A DNA stretch of 64,000 nt from Physcomitrium patens (lineage: Eukaryota; Streptophyta; Bryopsida; Funariales; Funariaceae), in assembly GCF_000002425.4 (NCBI RefSeq), contig NC_037260.1:14925372-14989371 (forward strand). Reading direction: 5' to 3'. The translations under genes were made by a program, and so were the position numbers. Of this stretch, positions 22,501-34,653 are shown one piece after another; the stretch's first letter is position 1; each line of letters begins with the position of its first letter. The notes beneath the pieces are model-generated. The model made no database searches. It was not told where the DNA came from and was given only the letters and a program-made list of their open reading frames with translations.

Positions 22501-25500
22501 AAAATACAAAAGAATATAAACTTATTAAGGGTATTAAAATCAAACAAATAAAAACTCAATACATTCTTGTATCAGTTAGAGAGAGTAGATATTCAATCAA
22601 AATTAATATAATATTGAAATTGAAATGACTATTGCCAAAGACAAGAAGATTTGAAAGTCTTAAAAAATACTAAGGACTAAAAAGACATTAACAAGAGTAA
22701 AGAAGGCTTCACTCTTACTTCTATATATACTATATAACTAAGAGCTATGTGGTGATATTCTATAGGACCTCCAATATATGTTAAACTTGCAAGACATCTA
22801 TCTTAACTTACAAGGTAAGTTTTCCATATATATGCCACATTGTTAACTTGTACCATAAGCTATCAATATATATAATATGTGATTAATTTATTGGCTAAAT
22901 TTTTGGCTTGTTAATCAATTATAAATATACATAAAATTAAAGTTATATCTATGAAGCTTTTAGAAAGTTATTTTATATAATATTATCAAGTTTATCTATT
23001 TTTATCTACTTTTATTTATTTATATTATTTAAATAATTATTAGAATGAATATATTTTTCATAAAACTTCATATTTTTCATATGTTATAAAAACTTAGAGA
23101 TACAAGATTATATGCCAAAATAAAAAGTGTATATTTCACATTATTTAAGTTAACTTCTTAGACTACATCATTTTAAATGATGTCTTGATGATATATTTTA
23201 AAAAAATCCATACTACTATAAATTAGAAGGTTTCAAAAATAATAAGAGATGTCTAATATTTTTTGAGATTTATTAATTACTATCAAATCTTCATCAAGAA
23301 CTTTCTAAAGTTATAGCTCTACTTATACGTTTAACATGTAAAAAAAAACTTGAGTAGAACAAAGAAGTTGGAGTATCTTTTGAAGCTTTAAAGATAAAAA
23401 TTATTTTAAAATAAATTTAATATTATATTAATTTTTTTAAGGTATTATTTATAAAAATAGATTCATTGAATTTTATCTTAAATATTATATTATTATAAAT
23501 AGGAATAGGTAACAAATTCTAATTAATATATATATATATATATATATTTATTTTTTGAGAAATTTTTAGCAACCAAGATCAATTATGAGATTCATGACAA
23601 AGAACTTTTTACAATCTTGGATTCTTTTCAAGAATAATACCATTATTTAAAAGGTGCTTCTAATCTAGTCATTGTACATATGGATTATAAGAACCTTGAG
23701 TATTTCAAAGTACGACATATTTTAAATTATTGCCAAATGTGTTGAAATATGTCTTTATTAAGATTTTATTTTAAAATTATTTATTGATCAAGAAAATAAT
23801 AAGATTTTTTAAATACTTTTTAATTTTTTTTTAAAAATTTTATACCAAAAAAAATATAGCTTTTAATCAATAAAGAATAAGTTTCTTGAAATTAGAGCAT
23901 TTTTATTTTAGAGTAATAAAATCAACATTGATTTTTGATTCAACCTTTCTCAAGCAAGTTCAATTAAATATATCTTCTAATCTTCTTGTTTATAGCATTA
24001 AAAATAATTCTTAAAATTTTTATGATATTTCTAAGTTTGAAGTAAAGAATAATCTACTCTATTTCAAGAAATGCTTATATATTCCAAAAAAATGAAGTAT
24101 AATTATATGTTCTTTGTGACTTTATAACAGTGAGACATTTTGGATATAAAAATCTTTTGAATCTAATATCTAAAGATATTTGGTGGCCTCAAATGTGGAA
24201 GTTAATTAGAGACTTTATACAATCATGTAACATTTATTTAAGATAGAAATTTCCTTGTTATTAATCTTGTAGACTTCTTTAGCTAATACTTATTTTCAAA
24301 CAACCATGATCTTTTATTTCTATGGATTTTATTATAGATCTTTTAGTTTTAGGTTCTTATGACTTTATATTTGTAATATTAGATTATTTTATTAAGATGG
24401 CATATTTTATACAATGTACAAAATCCATCATAGATAAAAAAAAATTTAATTTTTCTTTAATAACATCTATCACTATCATGGATTGCTTAAGGATTTTATA
24501 TTGGATCAAAGGACTCAATTTATATCAAATTTCTTAAGAACTATTTTTAAAATTCTAAAGGTAGACATAAAACTACCTTTGACTTTTTATTTTTAAATTA
24601 ATAAACAAATAGAGTAAATAAATCAAATTTTAAAATAATATTTGAGATATACCATCAACTACCAAAAAGATGATTTGATAATTCTTTTATTTTTGATAGA
24701 ATTTACTTATAATAATATAATATATTTTTCTATTTAATAAATATCTTTCTTTACTAATTATGATTATCATCTAAAATTGATGCTTTTGGCTTTTCAAAAG
24801 AAGATACTTGCATAGCAAAAGATTTGATAAATTTTTTATTAGAGCTACATACAATAATGAAGGCTTAATTAAAAGAAAATCAAGAACAACAAAAGATCAA
24901 TGTATATGCATACTGCAAGAAATAACTTAATTCGACATTAATAACAAGATATATTTTCTTTATTATAATATCAAGTCTAGCCACTCTTCTGATAAATTTG
25001 ATTATTGTAGGCTTGAATCATTTCATACTTATAAACAAATTGATTATATTCCATTTTAATTACACCTATTTGAGTCCAAGAAGATCCATCTCATATTCCA
25101 CATATCTCTCTTTGAGCCATTTTAGATAGTGATTATTTTGGAAAGAAAGTAATCCCACTTCATTATTTAAAATAGATAATAATCAAGAATTTGAGGTAAA
25201 AGAAGTCTTAGATTCAAGGCAATCCTCAAATAGGTTAAAATATCTTGTCCATTGGCATAGATATGATATTAGTAAACATATGTAGGAGCCAACTAAGAAT
25301 TTTGTAAATTAAATAGAGAAGGTTAAAAGTTTTATCAATAACGTATATTAAAATCAAAATAAATAATAAAGAAATTTTTTTCTATAAAAAAAAGGTTCAA
25401 TAAAGATATCATTTTATTTTCTATTATTATTTTTGATTTATTTTTGTATTGCTAAAAAGATGGAAAACCAACAGCCAACAAATTCATCTTTAAAGCTATT

Positions 25501-26202
25501 AATTATAGAGTTACAAGAGGAGATATTAGGATTGTAACAACCTTCAAGATAACATAATAGAAATGAAGACCTTCAAGAACAATATGTTCTTATTTGAACA
25601 AATAGTAAGATATAATGCATTTGGTATTATAATTTTAGAGGAGTTGTCTAATATTTGATGATGCTATTAGAGGTAAGAACAATTTTTGATGGTATTATAA
25701 ATATTTTATTAGAAGGAAGTTATAAAAACTTTAATAATGATCAAATATGAAGGTGGTCTTTTTATCTTGGAATGAGATATTATTAATGGTTGAAAAGATC
25801 TACTAACTAGCTTAAAAAGAAATATAAATTAAAATATATAATAAATAAAATTTATTGCATCTTAGACTTCTTCAATATATAATCAATGCCTCTCATAGAA
25901 CTCGTCTCTAAAATGAGGAGTAATATTATAGATACACATATTTATTTTAATAATCACCTAGATAATATAAATAAGTAGAAAGAGGTAAAAATAGATAAAT
26001 TTCATAATACCTTGTAGAAAAACTTCTTAAAAGCTTTATAGACACAATTTTGCTTTTATACATATCTATAAAAAATTGATAGGTTGAAAACTTAGCGAAT
26101 AAGTTAGCTATATGTTGTATGTGTTAGTAGCTTGTGATACAAGCCAATTATGTAGTACATATATAAGATTTTTTTTTTTGCAAGTTATACATGTATATAC
26201 TA
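19538..26202 (+). mobile_element. Ty3/Gypsy LTR retrotransposon A (fossil)
   Basis: The 5' LTR is at about 19538-20089 and a partial 3' LTR at about 25922-26202. Between them, in order on the plus strand, lie a gag-like region (about 20130-21100), protease (about 21380), reverse transcriptase and RNase H (about 22000-23720), integrase (about 24130-24860), an integrase C-terminal part (about 25050-25340) and a roughly 500-base block shared with copies B, C and D. Signatures such as the HFGYKNLLNL integrase zinc-finger entry and WWPQMWK are readable. The element is heavily broken, with many breaks in every domain, and extremely AT-rich, so it is old. A solo LTR sits inside its polymerase region, and copy B starts next to its 3' LTR. 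Confidence 0.75.
22524..23063 (-). mobile_element. Solo LTR of the A-D Gypsy family inside element A
   Basis: This 540-base sequence matches, in reverse orientation, the LTRs of copies A to D (for example CTATATATACTATATAACTA, GTTAACTTGTACCATAAGCT). It is flanked by the 5-base repeat AACTT (22519-22523 and 23064-23068). The host element's reverse transcriptase region resumes directly after it. The repeat and the absence of internal sequence indicate LTR-LTR recombination after insertion. Confidence 0.75.
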
Positions 26203-26285
26203 TCTAAGTAAAAATTATGTAGTGATGTTGTATAAGACCTCTAATATATGTTTAAATTACAAGATAAGTTTTCTATATATTTTCA
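26203..26285 (-). repeat. Inverted LTR fragment at the A/B junction
   Basis: TATATACTATCTAAGTAAAA through AAGATAAGTTTTCTATATAT matches the A-D LTR in the opposite orientation to the flanking LTRs. It lies exactly between the 3' LTR of A and the 5' LTR of B. It is probably a leftover of another insertion or rearrangement. Confidence 0.5.
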
Positions 26286-26827
26286 TGTCATGGACATATA
26301 TACTTATTCTAATAATTACTTATATGATTACACAAAAATAGATAAAAGTAGATAAAAGTAAATAAAAGTAGATTAATTTCATAATATCTTTTAAAGAGAC
26401 TTCTTAGAAGCTTCATAAATATAATTTTGACTTTATACGTATTTATAGTTAACTTTTAGATTAAAATCTTGTTCAACAAATTAGCCACATGTCACATATG
26501 TAGATAGCTTATAGAACAAGCTAAGTATGTAGCACACATATAAAAAACTTGTTTTGCAAGTTAAGATATGTAGCTTGTAAAGTCAACACATATTAGAGAT
26601 CTTATAGAATATAGTACTTAGGTGGATATTATATATAAAGACAAGAGTGAAGCCTTCATTCTTGTCAATTCTTTTCTTTCTTTAGTCTAAATTCAAGAGT
26701 CTTTAGTTTTCTTATCTTTTGATAATAGTCATTTCAATTTCTTTATTTTTATTTTATTATACTTCTTTGAGAAAAGTTTCACTTGGTTATTCACTTTCAT
26801 TAGGTTCTTGACCTTAATAGATTGATA
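26286..26827 (+). repeat. 5' LTR of element B
   Basis: It starts TGTCATGGAC and ends near AGATTGATA, 542 bases. It is followed by a primer-site-like CTTACAATATTAGGAC, the decayed equivalent of the CTTACAATATCAGAGC found on the minus strand beside element C. Confidence 0.7.
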
Positions 26828-26874
26828 AGACTATACTTACAATATTAGGACTTTGACTTTTTATGATTAAAGAT

Positions 26875-26911
<37 letters not shown>

Positions 26912-27828
26912 ATAAGACATAAGTGTATTAGAAGTTTTGGATTACTTTCTTTTAAATTGATATTTTTCTTAGTATATTCTTTGTTCTTAAGTCCTTTTTT
27001 CTATTTGTCTTCAGTGATATTTGATATCTTCTCTTTTTTAAGTGTTATTATGATAGAGCTTGTTAAAATAAAAAATAAAATGATAAAAATATAAGAGAAA
27101 TTAAGAGAGTTAAAGCTTACAATGCATTAATTTACTTTACTAGTAAAAAAATAAATATAGATAAGCAGAGAGCAAAGACATAGAAATGATTGGAACTACT
27201 TTAATATCTATATTAAATCATGTCTCTTTTCTTATAGTGGAACATCCTTCTAGTATTAAAGAATCAATGGTTGTATTGTTTGAAAAGTTTGATGGTACAA
27301 GATCCAAGTTTTGAAGATTTATCAATCAAGTACAACTTGTGATTGAACTTCAATTCTAAAGTCATCCAATTCTATGATTGTAAGTTACATTTATTGATAT
27401 ATTCCTTTCAAATTCAGCATTATCATGGTTTTTATTTTTTCTTGAATGACGAGATCTAATATTGGATAATTTAGAGACTTTTTTGGTGAAGTTTCAATCC
27501 ATGTGTGAAAAATATGATGTAATGTATGTTGCAACCAACAAGATCTATATTTTGTAATAAATCAATGAATTAGTAGCATTATATGCTTTACAATTTCAAT
27601 AACTTGCAACTAATATCTTGTGGAATGATGTTGCATTTATTAGCCAATTTTTCTATGGATTACAATATGAAGTAAAAAAATTGATGCTTAACTTAGCTAA
27701 TCCTCAAATATTGAGTCAAGCAATTGATTTTGTTGTGAAATATGACAATTGACTTTGTAAATTTCTTTCTGAGAGTTGTACAAGTGCACTTCAACATTAT
27801 TATAATTTAATGGCAATACAAACATATA

Positions 27829-28258
27829 AGCGGGGGGTTTTTTTTTCTCTTCACTTAAATTTAATTTGATTCGATATTAGATCAAATTAACTTAGATCAA
27901 ATTCAATATTAATCAATGTGGATACATAAATCATAAAATAAATAAATAAATAAATAAATAAATAGAAATAATTAAATGATATAATAATCATAATTAATTC
28001 ATTCAAACATAATAAGTTAAGTATATATTTTTTATGATTTCTGAAATATTATAGTCTAATTAATTAATTTCCTTCCAAAGTTTACTCTATTAAGCTTAAA
28101 CTCTGAAAATTTTGAATAAAAATAAAATAAAATAAAATAAGTTAGAATTAATAATTAAAAATTAAGTGAAGGATTTAAAATAACGACAATAAAAATTTGA
28201 AGGTAAAAAATAAAATTTATAAACTAAGATTAAAAGTAAAAGGTAAAAATAAAAAGTT

Positions 28259-28297
<39 letters not shown>

Positions 28298-28443
28298 TAA
28301 CGTTGGATGAAAAGATAAAATTTTACCATTCATTACGAGAATGAGGGAAAAGTCCTTAAAAATTATTAAATAATATTAATTAATAATAATAGGACAAGTG
28401 AGAGCTCATATAATAGATTAGATGCTAAAAGAATGTGATTAGA
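27829..28443. other. Unassigned repeat inserted in gag of element B, left part
   Basis: The gag-like sequence of B stops at about 27828 and is followed by AT-rich DNA with an AAATA microsatellite (about 27935-27963) and a 30-base T tract (28263-28292). It continues on the far side of the chromovirus at 34654. I recognise no coding sequence. Confidence 0.45.
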
Positions 28444-28606
28444 TGTCATGGACACAGAATATAGACTTGATATCTACCAAGAAGTTCAAGAAGAACTGGA
28501 AAGAACTAGATTAATCAGATGAATACAAGAACAACACCAGAGAGGTGAGCTAGAGCTCCAAGAGATGTGTTGTCGAGACTGAAGAACTCTTCAGCTTCGA
28601 TCCCAA

Positions 28607-28612
28607 TATATA
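28607..28612 (-). promoter_or_regulatory. LTR TATA box (3' LTR)
   Basis: TATATA in the context AGTATATATTGGG on the minus strand. It lies directly downstream of the heat-shock-element array in element orientation, about 40 bases from the nearest perfect array member. The same motif is at 34348-34353 in the 5' LTR. Confidence 0.6.
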
Positions 28613-28622
28613 CTCCTATTTA

Positions 28623-28845
28623 GGAAGCTTCTCAAGAAACTTCTACCAACTAGGAAGCTTCTAGAAGGTTCCAGAGACTTGCTTCAAGAAGGTTCTAGAA
28701 ACTTATCTCTAGAAGGTTCTAAGGACTATGTCCCTAACATCTTCTACCAACTAAAAAGCTTCTAGAAGGTTCCAGAGACTTGCTTCTAGAAGGTTCTAGA
28801 AGCTTGTCTCTAGAAGGTTCTAGAAACTTGTCTCTAGAAGGTTCT
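28623..28845 (-). promoter_or_regulatory. Array of heat-shock elements in the 3' LTR
   Basis: The heat shock factor site is alternating GAA and TTC units spaced by two bases. This stretch has perfect four-unit sites at 28654-28671, 28683-28700 and 28784-28801. It has perfect three-unit sites at 28760-28772 and 28813-28825, plus several two-unit sites. They all lie upstream of the TATA box in the element's reading direction. The pattern is seen directly; heat control is inference. Confidence 0.7.
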
Positions 28846-28864
28846 AAGGACTATGTCCCTAACA

Positions 28865-28879
28865 TCACCCCCTCCTTTA
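28865..28879 (-). other. Polypurine tract of the chromovirus
   Basis: On the minus strand TAAAGGAGGGGGTGA directly abuts the 3' LTR. This is the position and composition expected of the plus-strand primer. Confidence 0.85.
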
Positions 28880-29399
28880 GCTTCGAGGTCTCTGAGAAGC
28901 AATGTTGTTGTCAATCAGTACCAACGCAAGAAAATGAAGATCTGTCGCATAACGTCTGCTATGAACTCCAACTGTTGTTCACGAGGTAAGTGGTTCATCG
29001 GCCCTTGAGGCCAACGGTAGTGGCCCACTCCTTCAACTTCTGACCAAGCATGAACTTCCGTGTCTTCATTGTGAAATTGTCCTGCAAATATGCCTTCTGG
29101 TTGACCATCGTAAGCAGGCTCAGACTCAAATACAATCACCAGTGATCGGTTACTTGGTATCCTCCGTCGTCGTCATGGTGTAGGTAGTTCTTCATCTTGG
29201 GGTCGCCTTCGTGAACTAGTTGGTTGAGATAATCTGACTGGCATAGTATCTATCTCTAGGCTATCCATATCAGAAGACCAAACTATGGCTACTGAAAAAA
29301 TTCTATTTTATCTTGGAGAAAATAACTACATCAACTACGAATTTTGGTGGTGCTCTCCCCCTTTCTTATATTCTTGGGTGAGCAAGCTTCAGAAAGAAG
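28880..29399 (-). other. Chromovirus spacer between chromodomain and polypurine tract
   Basis: About 520 bases lie between the end of the chromodomain region and the polypurine tract. A 74-codon open frame lies on the minus strand at 28915-29139, with no family I recognise. The block does not resemble the 3' block shared by copies A to D. Confidence 0.45.
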
Positions 29400-32300
29400 C
29401 TATTGTCGAATCGGCTTAGGTTTATGAGGATGTTGTTGATGAAATTCCTGTACCTTTTGCGGCGCATTGGTGACATTTTCAGCTGGCTCCCACGTTCGCT
29501 CATTAATGTCGTAGCCGCACCAATGAACAAGATACTCCAACTTGCCCCACCTTCGTCGAGAATCCAACACCTTTTCAACCTCGTATTCCTCGTGGTTCTC
29601 GATCTCAATACTAAATAGCAGACATTGCACTCTTCTAGGAAAAGACGACTCTCGATAAGGCTCCAACAGAGAAACATGAAAGACTGGATGTACCTTCATA
29701 GAAGCTGGTAATTCCAGACGGTACACCACTGGATTGATTTACTTTTGGATGATAAATGGTCCCAATCTTCGATAGTCCAACTTATCACATAGTGGCTTGG
29801 TCTTGATATTTTGTCGAAGAAGCCATGCTTTATCTCCAATTTTGAAAGTAGGTGCTTGATTCCGAAATCTATCTACAGATGCCTTGTAGGATTCTTGAGC
29901 GGATTGTAATTGAAGCTTCAACGTATTTTGAAGCTCTGATAGTTGTTTCGCAAATCCTTCAGCTGTTGGATTGTTATTTGTTGATAGACTCAATAAATCA
30001 AGCTTCGGATGATACCCATAGTTGGAAAAGAATGGTGTGTATTGAGTCGACGCATGAAGGGTGTTGTTATATGCAAACTCGGCTAGTGATAGATATGTGG
30101 TCCTATCGTCTTGTTGATAGTTGATGCTGCATCGTAAGTATTATTCCAAGACTTGGTTCACCCATTCCGTTTGACCGTCAATTTGAGGATGAAAAGCCGA
30201 AGAAAGCTTGATATCCACCTTCAGTATCTCAAAGAGAGATCTCCAAAACTTTGATACAAATTGGGTTCCTCGATCTGATACGATATCATCTAATAGTCCA
30301 TGATATCGATACACATTATCGAGAAAGAGCCTTGCTGTGACTTCACTAGATGATGTCTTCTTGCAAGGGACAAAGTGCGCCATTTTTGTAAGCCGATCTA
30401 CCACGACAAAGATGATGTCAAATGAGTTCGATGATGGCAGGTCCGTGATGAAGTCCATGGAAATTGAAGACCATGGTCGACGTGGAATTGGCAATGGCTG
30501 TAGGAGTCCATAAGGGCGATGCCGAGGATTCTTGGATCTTGAACAGATGTCGCAGGAGAGGACAAAATCTTTCACATCCTTCCACATTTGGGGCCACCAA
30601 AAATCTCGAGAAATAAGCTCCAAGGACTTGTTGAATCCAAAATGTCCCGCAGTTGGAAAATCGTGGCGAGATTGAAGAACTCGGAGTCATGCTGGTCCCT
30701 TTGGGATATATAACCGCTCTTCAAAGTATAAAAGATCTCCCTCCACCTTGAACTTGTTGTCATTGGCATGCTCCTTAATATCAATGGCTACTGAATCTTC
30801 AATGGTTACGGCACGTACCTGTTTTAGGAAGTCAGCATCAATTGGAAAAATAGTAGCGCAAAGCTGAAATTACTCTAGCTTCAATAATGTCGTACATTGT
30901 TGATCAAGCACTATTTCTCCAGCCTTTGGTACACGATACGATCTCCTCGATAAGGCATCAGATAGTCCTTGCTACTTTCCAGGTCGATAAGTGATAATAA
31001 AATCGAACCTAGATAGCAACATACTCCATCGAGCTTGATGTCCATTTAGAACTCGAGCCGACATGAAATACTTCAAATTCTTGTGATCTGTGTATACGGT
31101 CACTGGATGTGCAGCTCCTTCAAAAAAGTGATGCCATTCTTGGAGAGAATCCACTATAGTAAGAAGTTCCTTATCGTAGATTTCATAATTGATTTCAGTG
31201 GCAGAGAACTTTCGAGAATAGAATGCAACAAGATGGAGCTTCTTGTCTTCTCCCATTTGTGAAAGTACAACTTCCAAAGCAAAATCTGAAGCATCAGTTT
31301 CTAAATAAAAGGCCTTTGTAAAGTCTGGATGTACCAAGATTGGAGTCATAGTAAATGCGGTCTTCAGGTTTTGAAACGCCTTCTCTGCTAGAGGTCCCCA
31401 TTCCAGCTTATCCTTGCATGTCAATCGAGTGAGAGGAGCAGCAACTTGAGAGTAATTCTTGATAAAGATCCGATAGAAGTTAGCAAAACCAAGAAAGCAT
31501 TGTACGTCTCTAACCGTCTTCGGAACCTCCCAGGATACGATTGCTTCCACCTTCTTGGGGTCCATCTTCAAGCCTTCCGTAGTCGCAACGAACCCCAGAA
31601 ATTCCATTTGTATTTGATGAAATAAACACTTCTCCAACTTGGCATATAGTCTTCGCTCGCATAGTTTCTCCAATACCAAACAAACGTATTTTTCATGCTC
31701 TTCCTCATTTTTGGAGAATATCAAAATATCATCCAAATAGATGACAACAAAATCGTAAAGGTACTCTCGAAAAATGTCATTCATCATATGTTGAAAGATC
31801 GCTGGAGCATTGGTAAGACCAAAGGGCATGACATTATATTCAAAATAGCCATACCTTGTACGGAACGCTGTCTTCCACTCATCTCCTTCCTTGATTCGTA
31901 CGAGGTTGTAAGCTCCCCTTAGATCAATTTTTGTAAAGATCCTTACACGTCGAAGTTGTTCTAAGAGACTAGAAATCAAGGGTAACGGGTAACGATTCTT
32001 TTTTGTTACCTTGTTGAAGCCTCGATAGTCCACGCACATCCACAACAAGCCATCTTTCTTTTTCACAAATAAGATGGGTGCTCCAGCTGACGATTTTGAA
32101 TGACGGATGAAGTTCTTGGCTAGATTCTCGTCAATGTACTTCCGCAATTCCGCCAACTCCATCTGCGATAGATTGTAGATTGGGCCAAAAGGTGGTTGTG
32201 CTCCTTCCTGTAAGTCTATGGCGCAATCATATGGTTTGTGTTCCGGTAGCATGTCGGCATTTTTCTTTTGAAACACATCTTTAAAATCCTTATATTGCTC

Positions 32301-32873
32301 CGGTATACTTGCTGTCGAGATCTTCTCCCCGGTAGTTGGAGCCGCATAAATGACAAACGGTATGCCTCTCTTAGACAATCTTATAAACGCTCTTGCTCCA
32401 ATAAATAAGGATTTTTCTATTCGAGGTTTTCTACTAGGCTTACTCTTGGGTGGTTTTGTGGGAAAGGTCATCTTTCGCAACTTCCAATCTATGGATGGGT
32501 TATGCTTTTCTAACCAAGAAAGACCAAGAATAACAGGATTTGATGGGGTTCTAATAATATTGAAAATAATATGACTACTATGGTCCTTAAACGTCACTTC
32601 TATAGGTTCTGATTCATAGGTGACACTACTAGACAATAAAGGTCGTCCATCTATGACCTCAACGTGAACAGGTTGGGATTTTTGTACTAAAGGGATCTTA
32701 TGACGCTTTACAAATTCTTCGTCTAAGAAACAAGCAGATGCTCCTGAATCTAATAATACTAAGGTTCTTAGTTTCTGAGGGCCAATAAGCAAAGGGATTG
32801 TAAAACAAAGGGCAGGTTGAGCGGAAAGAAAGGAATCTGGTTGTTGTTGCGATATTTCACTATCCAGCCGCAT
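29400..32873 (-). pseudogene. Chromovirus pol region (fossil)
   Basis: Domains in reading order on the minus strand: an aspartic protease with LLDSGASACFL; reverse transcriptase with the YLDDILIFS active-site motif; RNase H with VTVYTDHKNLKYFM; integrase with the CDICSRSK zinc-finger end and SISMDFITDLP catalytic-core entry; and a C-terminal chromodomain with [16 protein letters not shown]. The aromatic and acidic residues typical of chromodomains are present, a type known to bind modified histone H3 and steer integration. The region is broken. Confidence 0.9.
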
Positions 32874-32878
32874 GTTTC

Positions 32879-33904
32879 CTATTGTGACTGGGCATCCTCG
32901 TTTTCCTGAATAAACGTGCCCCTAGTCTTGATAATACGTCGATTTTGCTTCTTGGGGCAGTTTTCAACTTTGTGGCCTTCTTCACCGCAATACAAGCATA
33001 GACCTTCCTCCATACGCTGCTTTTTTTCTTCTAGAGTAAGAGATTTGACACGTACCGCATCAATTTGTATGTCTTCTATCTCTGAATGTGAATTCACGCT
33101 GCTTGCCGACATAGTTGGGGTGTGGCAAACCATATGTTGTCTTGAACGTTGGTCTTGGTGACGTTGGAATAGGCAGTTATCGCACTTCACAGCTTGGCTA
33201 ATAGCTTCGTTGAGCGTTTGCGGATCAGGAAGAGTTAACAGCAAATCCTTCACATCGTCACTTAAACACCAATAGAATTGACTCATCAACGCTTCTTCGT
33301 CCCAATTGATGTCGCATGCTAATTGCCTGAAGTCCGATGCATAGACTGATGTAGATCGCACCCCTTGTCGTAGTGACCAGATCTTTGTTGTAGCCCATCG
33401 AATCTTGTCGTGTTCACCAAATGCTTTCGTAAATGCCTCCAAAAAGGTTTCAAAGTTGTTTAGTATGGACGATCGTTTCTCAAACAAAGGAGCAAACTAT
33501 GATAGAGCTTGTCCTGTAAGTAAGGTTCTAACAAGCCCAACACGTGACTCCTCCGTTGGATAGCGTTCGGGCTGTAAAACTGTTATTAACCTGATTTGGT
33601 TGACGAATCCTCGAAACTTGGAACGTGTACCATCAAACTTGTCTGGAAGGCTAACTCGGGGTTCCTTATGTTGTAGAACCAGCGGTGCTTGTCGAACCTG
33701 AGGTAAAGTTGCTTCTTCAAGTGTAGAAGTTTGAGGCTGGTGCAACCTAGATTGTGCCATCCGAGATGCTCCATCATTATGAAGCCTTGCGATGACTCCT
33801 TCAATTTCTGCAGTTCTTTGCGATAACGTAGCGAAGGCATTCATGATAGCATCTAACTTGGACTCTGAACTTTTCGTCATACTAATGTCTTGGCCCCCGA
33901 CCAT
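32879..33904 (-). pseudogene. Chromovirus gag region (fossil)
   Basis: This encodes a Gypsy-type capsid segment (PRVSLPDKFDGTRSKF, FLEAFTKAFGEHDK) and a CCHC zinc knuckle, CLYCGEEGHKVENC, near its end. It lies a few bases before the pol region. It is broken. Confidence 0.88.
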
Positions 33905-34145
33905 TCTAAGAGAAGGACAGAAATGACTCTACAAGAAGACAATATTGGTTTAGAGGAAGGTACTCCGCAACCTCTAAAATGCCTTAAGAGCTTCAAGAAA
34001 AGGGGTAATTTACTCTCTCTAAGAAGAATAAGACTCCAATATTGTAACAAAAGAAGTATCAGTTTAGAGGAGGGTAATCTGCAACCTCTAAAGTGCTAGT
34101 ACACTTCTAAACAGAGGAGTAATCCACACTCTAACAAAAAAGAAA

Positions 34146-34159
34146 CTAGCTCTGATATC
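34146..34159 (-). other. Primer-binding-site-like sequence of the chromovirus
   Basis: On the minus strand GATATCAGAGCTAG resembles the TGGTATCAGAGC complement of initiator methionine tRNA. It starts about 25 bases inside the 5' LTR end, further than usual. Confidence 0.55.
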
Positions 34160-34184
34160 TGAAGTGAGTACAGTCCCGACAAAC

Positions 34185-34653
34185 TGTCACGGACACAGAA
34201 TATAGACTTGATATCTACCAAGAAGTTCAAGAAGAATTGAGAAGAACTAGATTAATCAGATGAATACAAGAACAACACCAGAGAGGTGAGCTAGAGCTCC
34301 AAGAGATGTGTTGTCGAGACTGAAGAACTCTTCAGCCTCGATCCCAATATATACTCCTATTTAGGAAGCTTCTCAAGAAAATTCTACCAAGTAAGAAGCT
34401 TCTAGAAGGTTCGAGAGACTTGCTTCTAGAAGGTTCTAGAAACTTATCTCTAGAAGGTTCTAAGGACTATATCCCTAACATCTTCTATCAACTAAGAAGC
34501 TTCTAGAAGGTTTCAGAGACTTGCTTCTAGAAGGTTCTAGAAGCTTGTCTCTAGAAGGTTCCAGAGACTTGGTTCTAGGAGGTTCTAGAAGCTTGTCTCC
34601 AGAAGGTTCTAGAAACTTGGCTCTAGAAGGTTCTAAAGACTATGTCCCTAACA
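34185..34653 (-). repeat. 5' LTR of the chromovirus
   Basis: It is 469 bases and carries the heat-shock-element array at about 34365-34634 and a TATA box at 34348-34353. In element orientation the order is array, TATA, transcribed part, matching a normal U3-R-U5 layout. Confidence 0.9.

Larger units (their letters stand above)
28444..28864 (-). repeat. 3' LTR of the chromovirus
   Basis: It is 421 bases, TGTCATGGAC to CCCTAACA on the plus strand. In element orientation the first 60 percent is a tandem array of roughly 24-base units built from AGAAGGTTCTAGAA, followed by a TATA box. The length difference from the other LTR comes mostly from the number of array units. Confidence 0.9.
28444..34653 (-). 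mobile_element. Ty3/Gypsy chromovirus, youngest element in the window (fossil)
   Basis: It is bounded by LTRs 28444-28864 and 34185-34653, both TGTC...AACA. Flanks are TTAGA (left) and TTGGA (right), a 5-base duplication with one difference. On the minus strand the order is LTR, primer site, gag, protease, reverse transcriptase, RNase H, integrase, chromodomain, purine tract, LTR. This order and the chromodomain place it in the chromovirus branch of Gypsy. All parts are present, with only a handful of breaks (roughly four to six), and base composition is near that of the host genes. By eye the first 230 LTR bases differ at about 4 percent, so it is much younger than its surroundings. It is not intact as read. 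Confidence 0.92.

Noticed and set aside
24322-24537. Separate host gene resembling integrase
   Set aside because: It is collinear with the integrase core of Gypsy copy A and has no introns or host context.
28915-29139. 74-codon frame beside the chromovirus 3' LTR as an envelope or extra gene
   Set aside because: It has no signal peptide, membrane span or recognisable fold, so it is noted only as part of the spacer.
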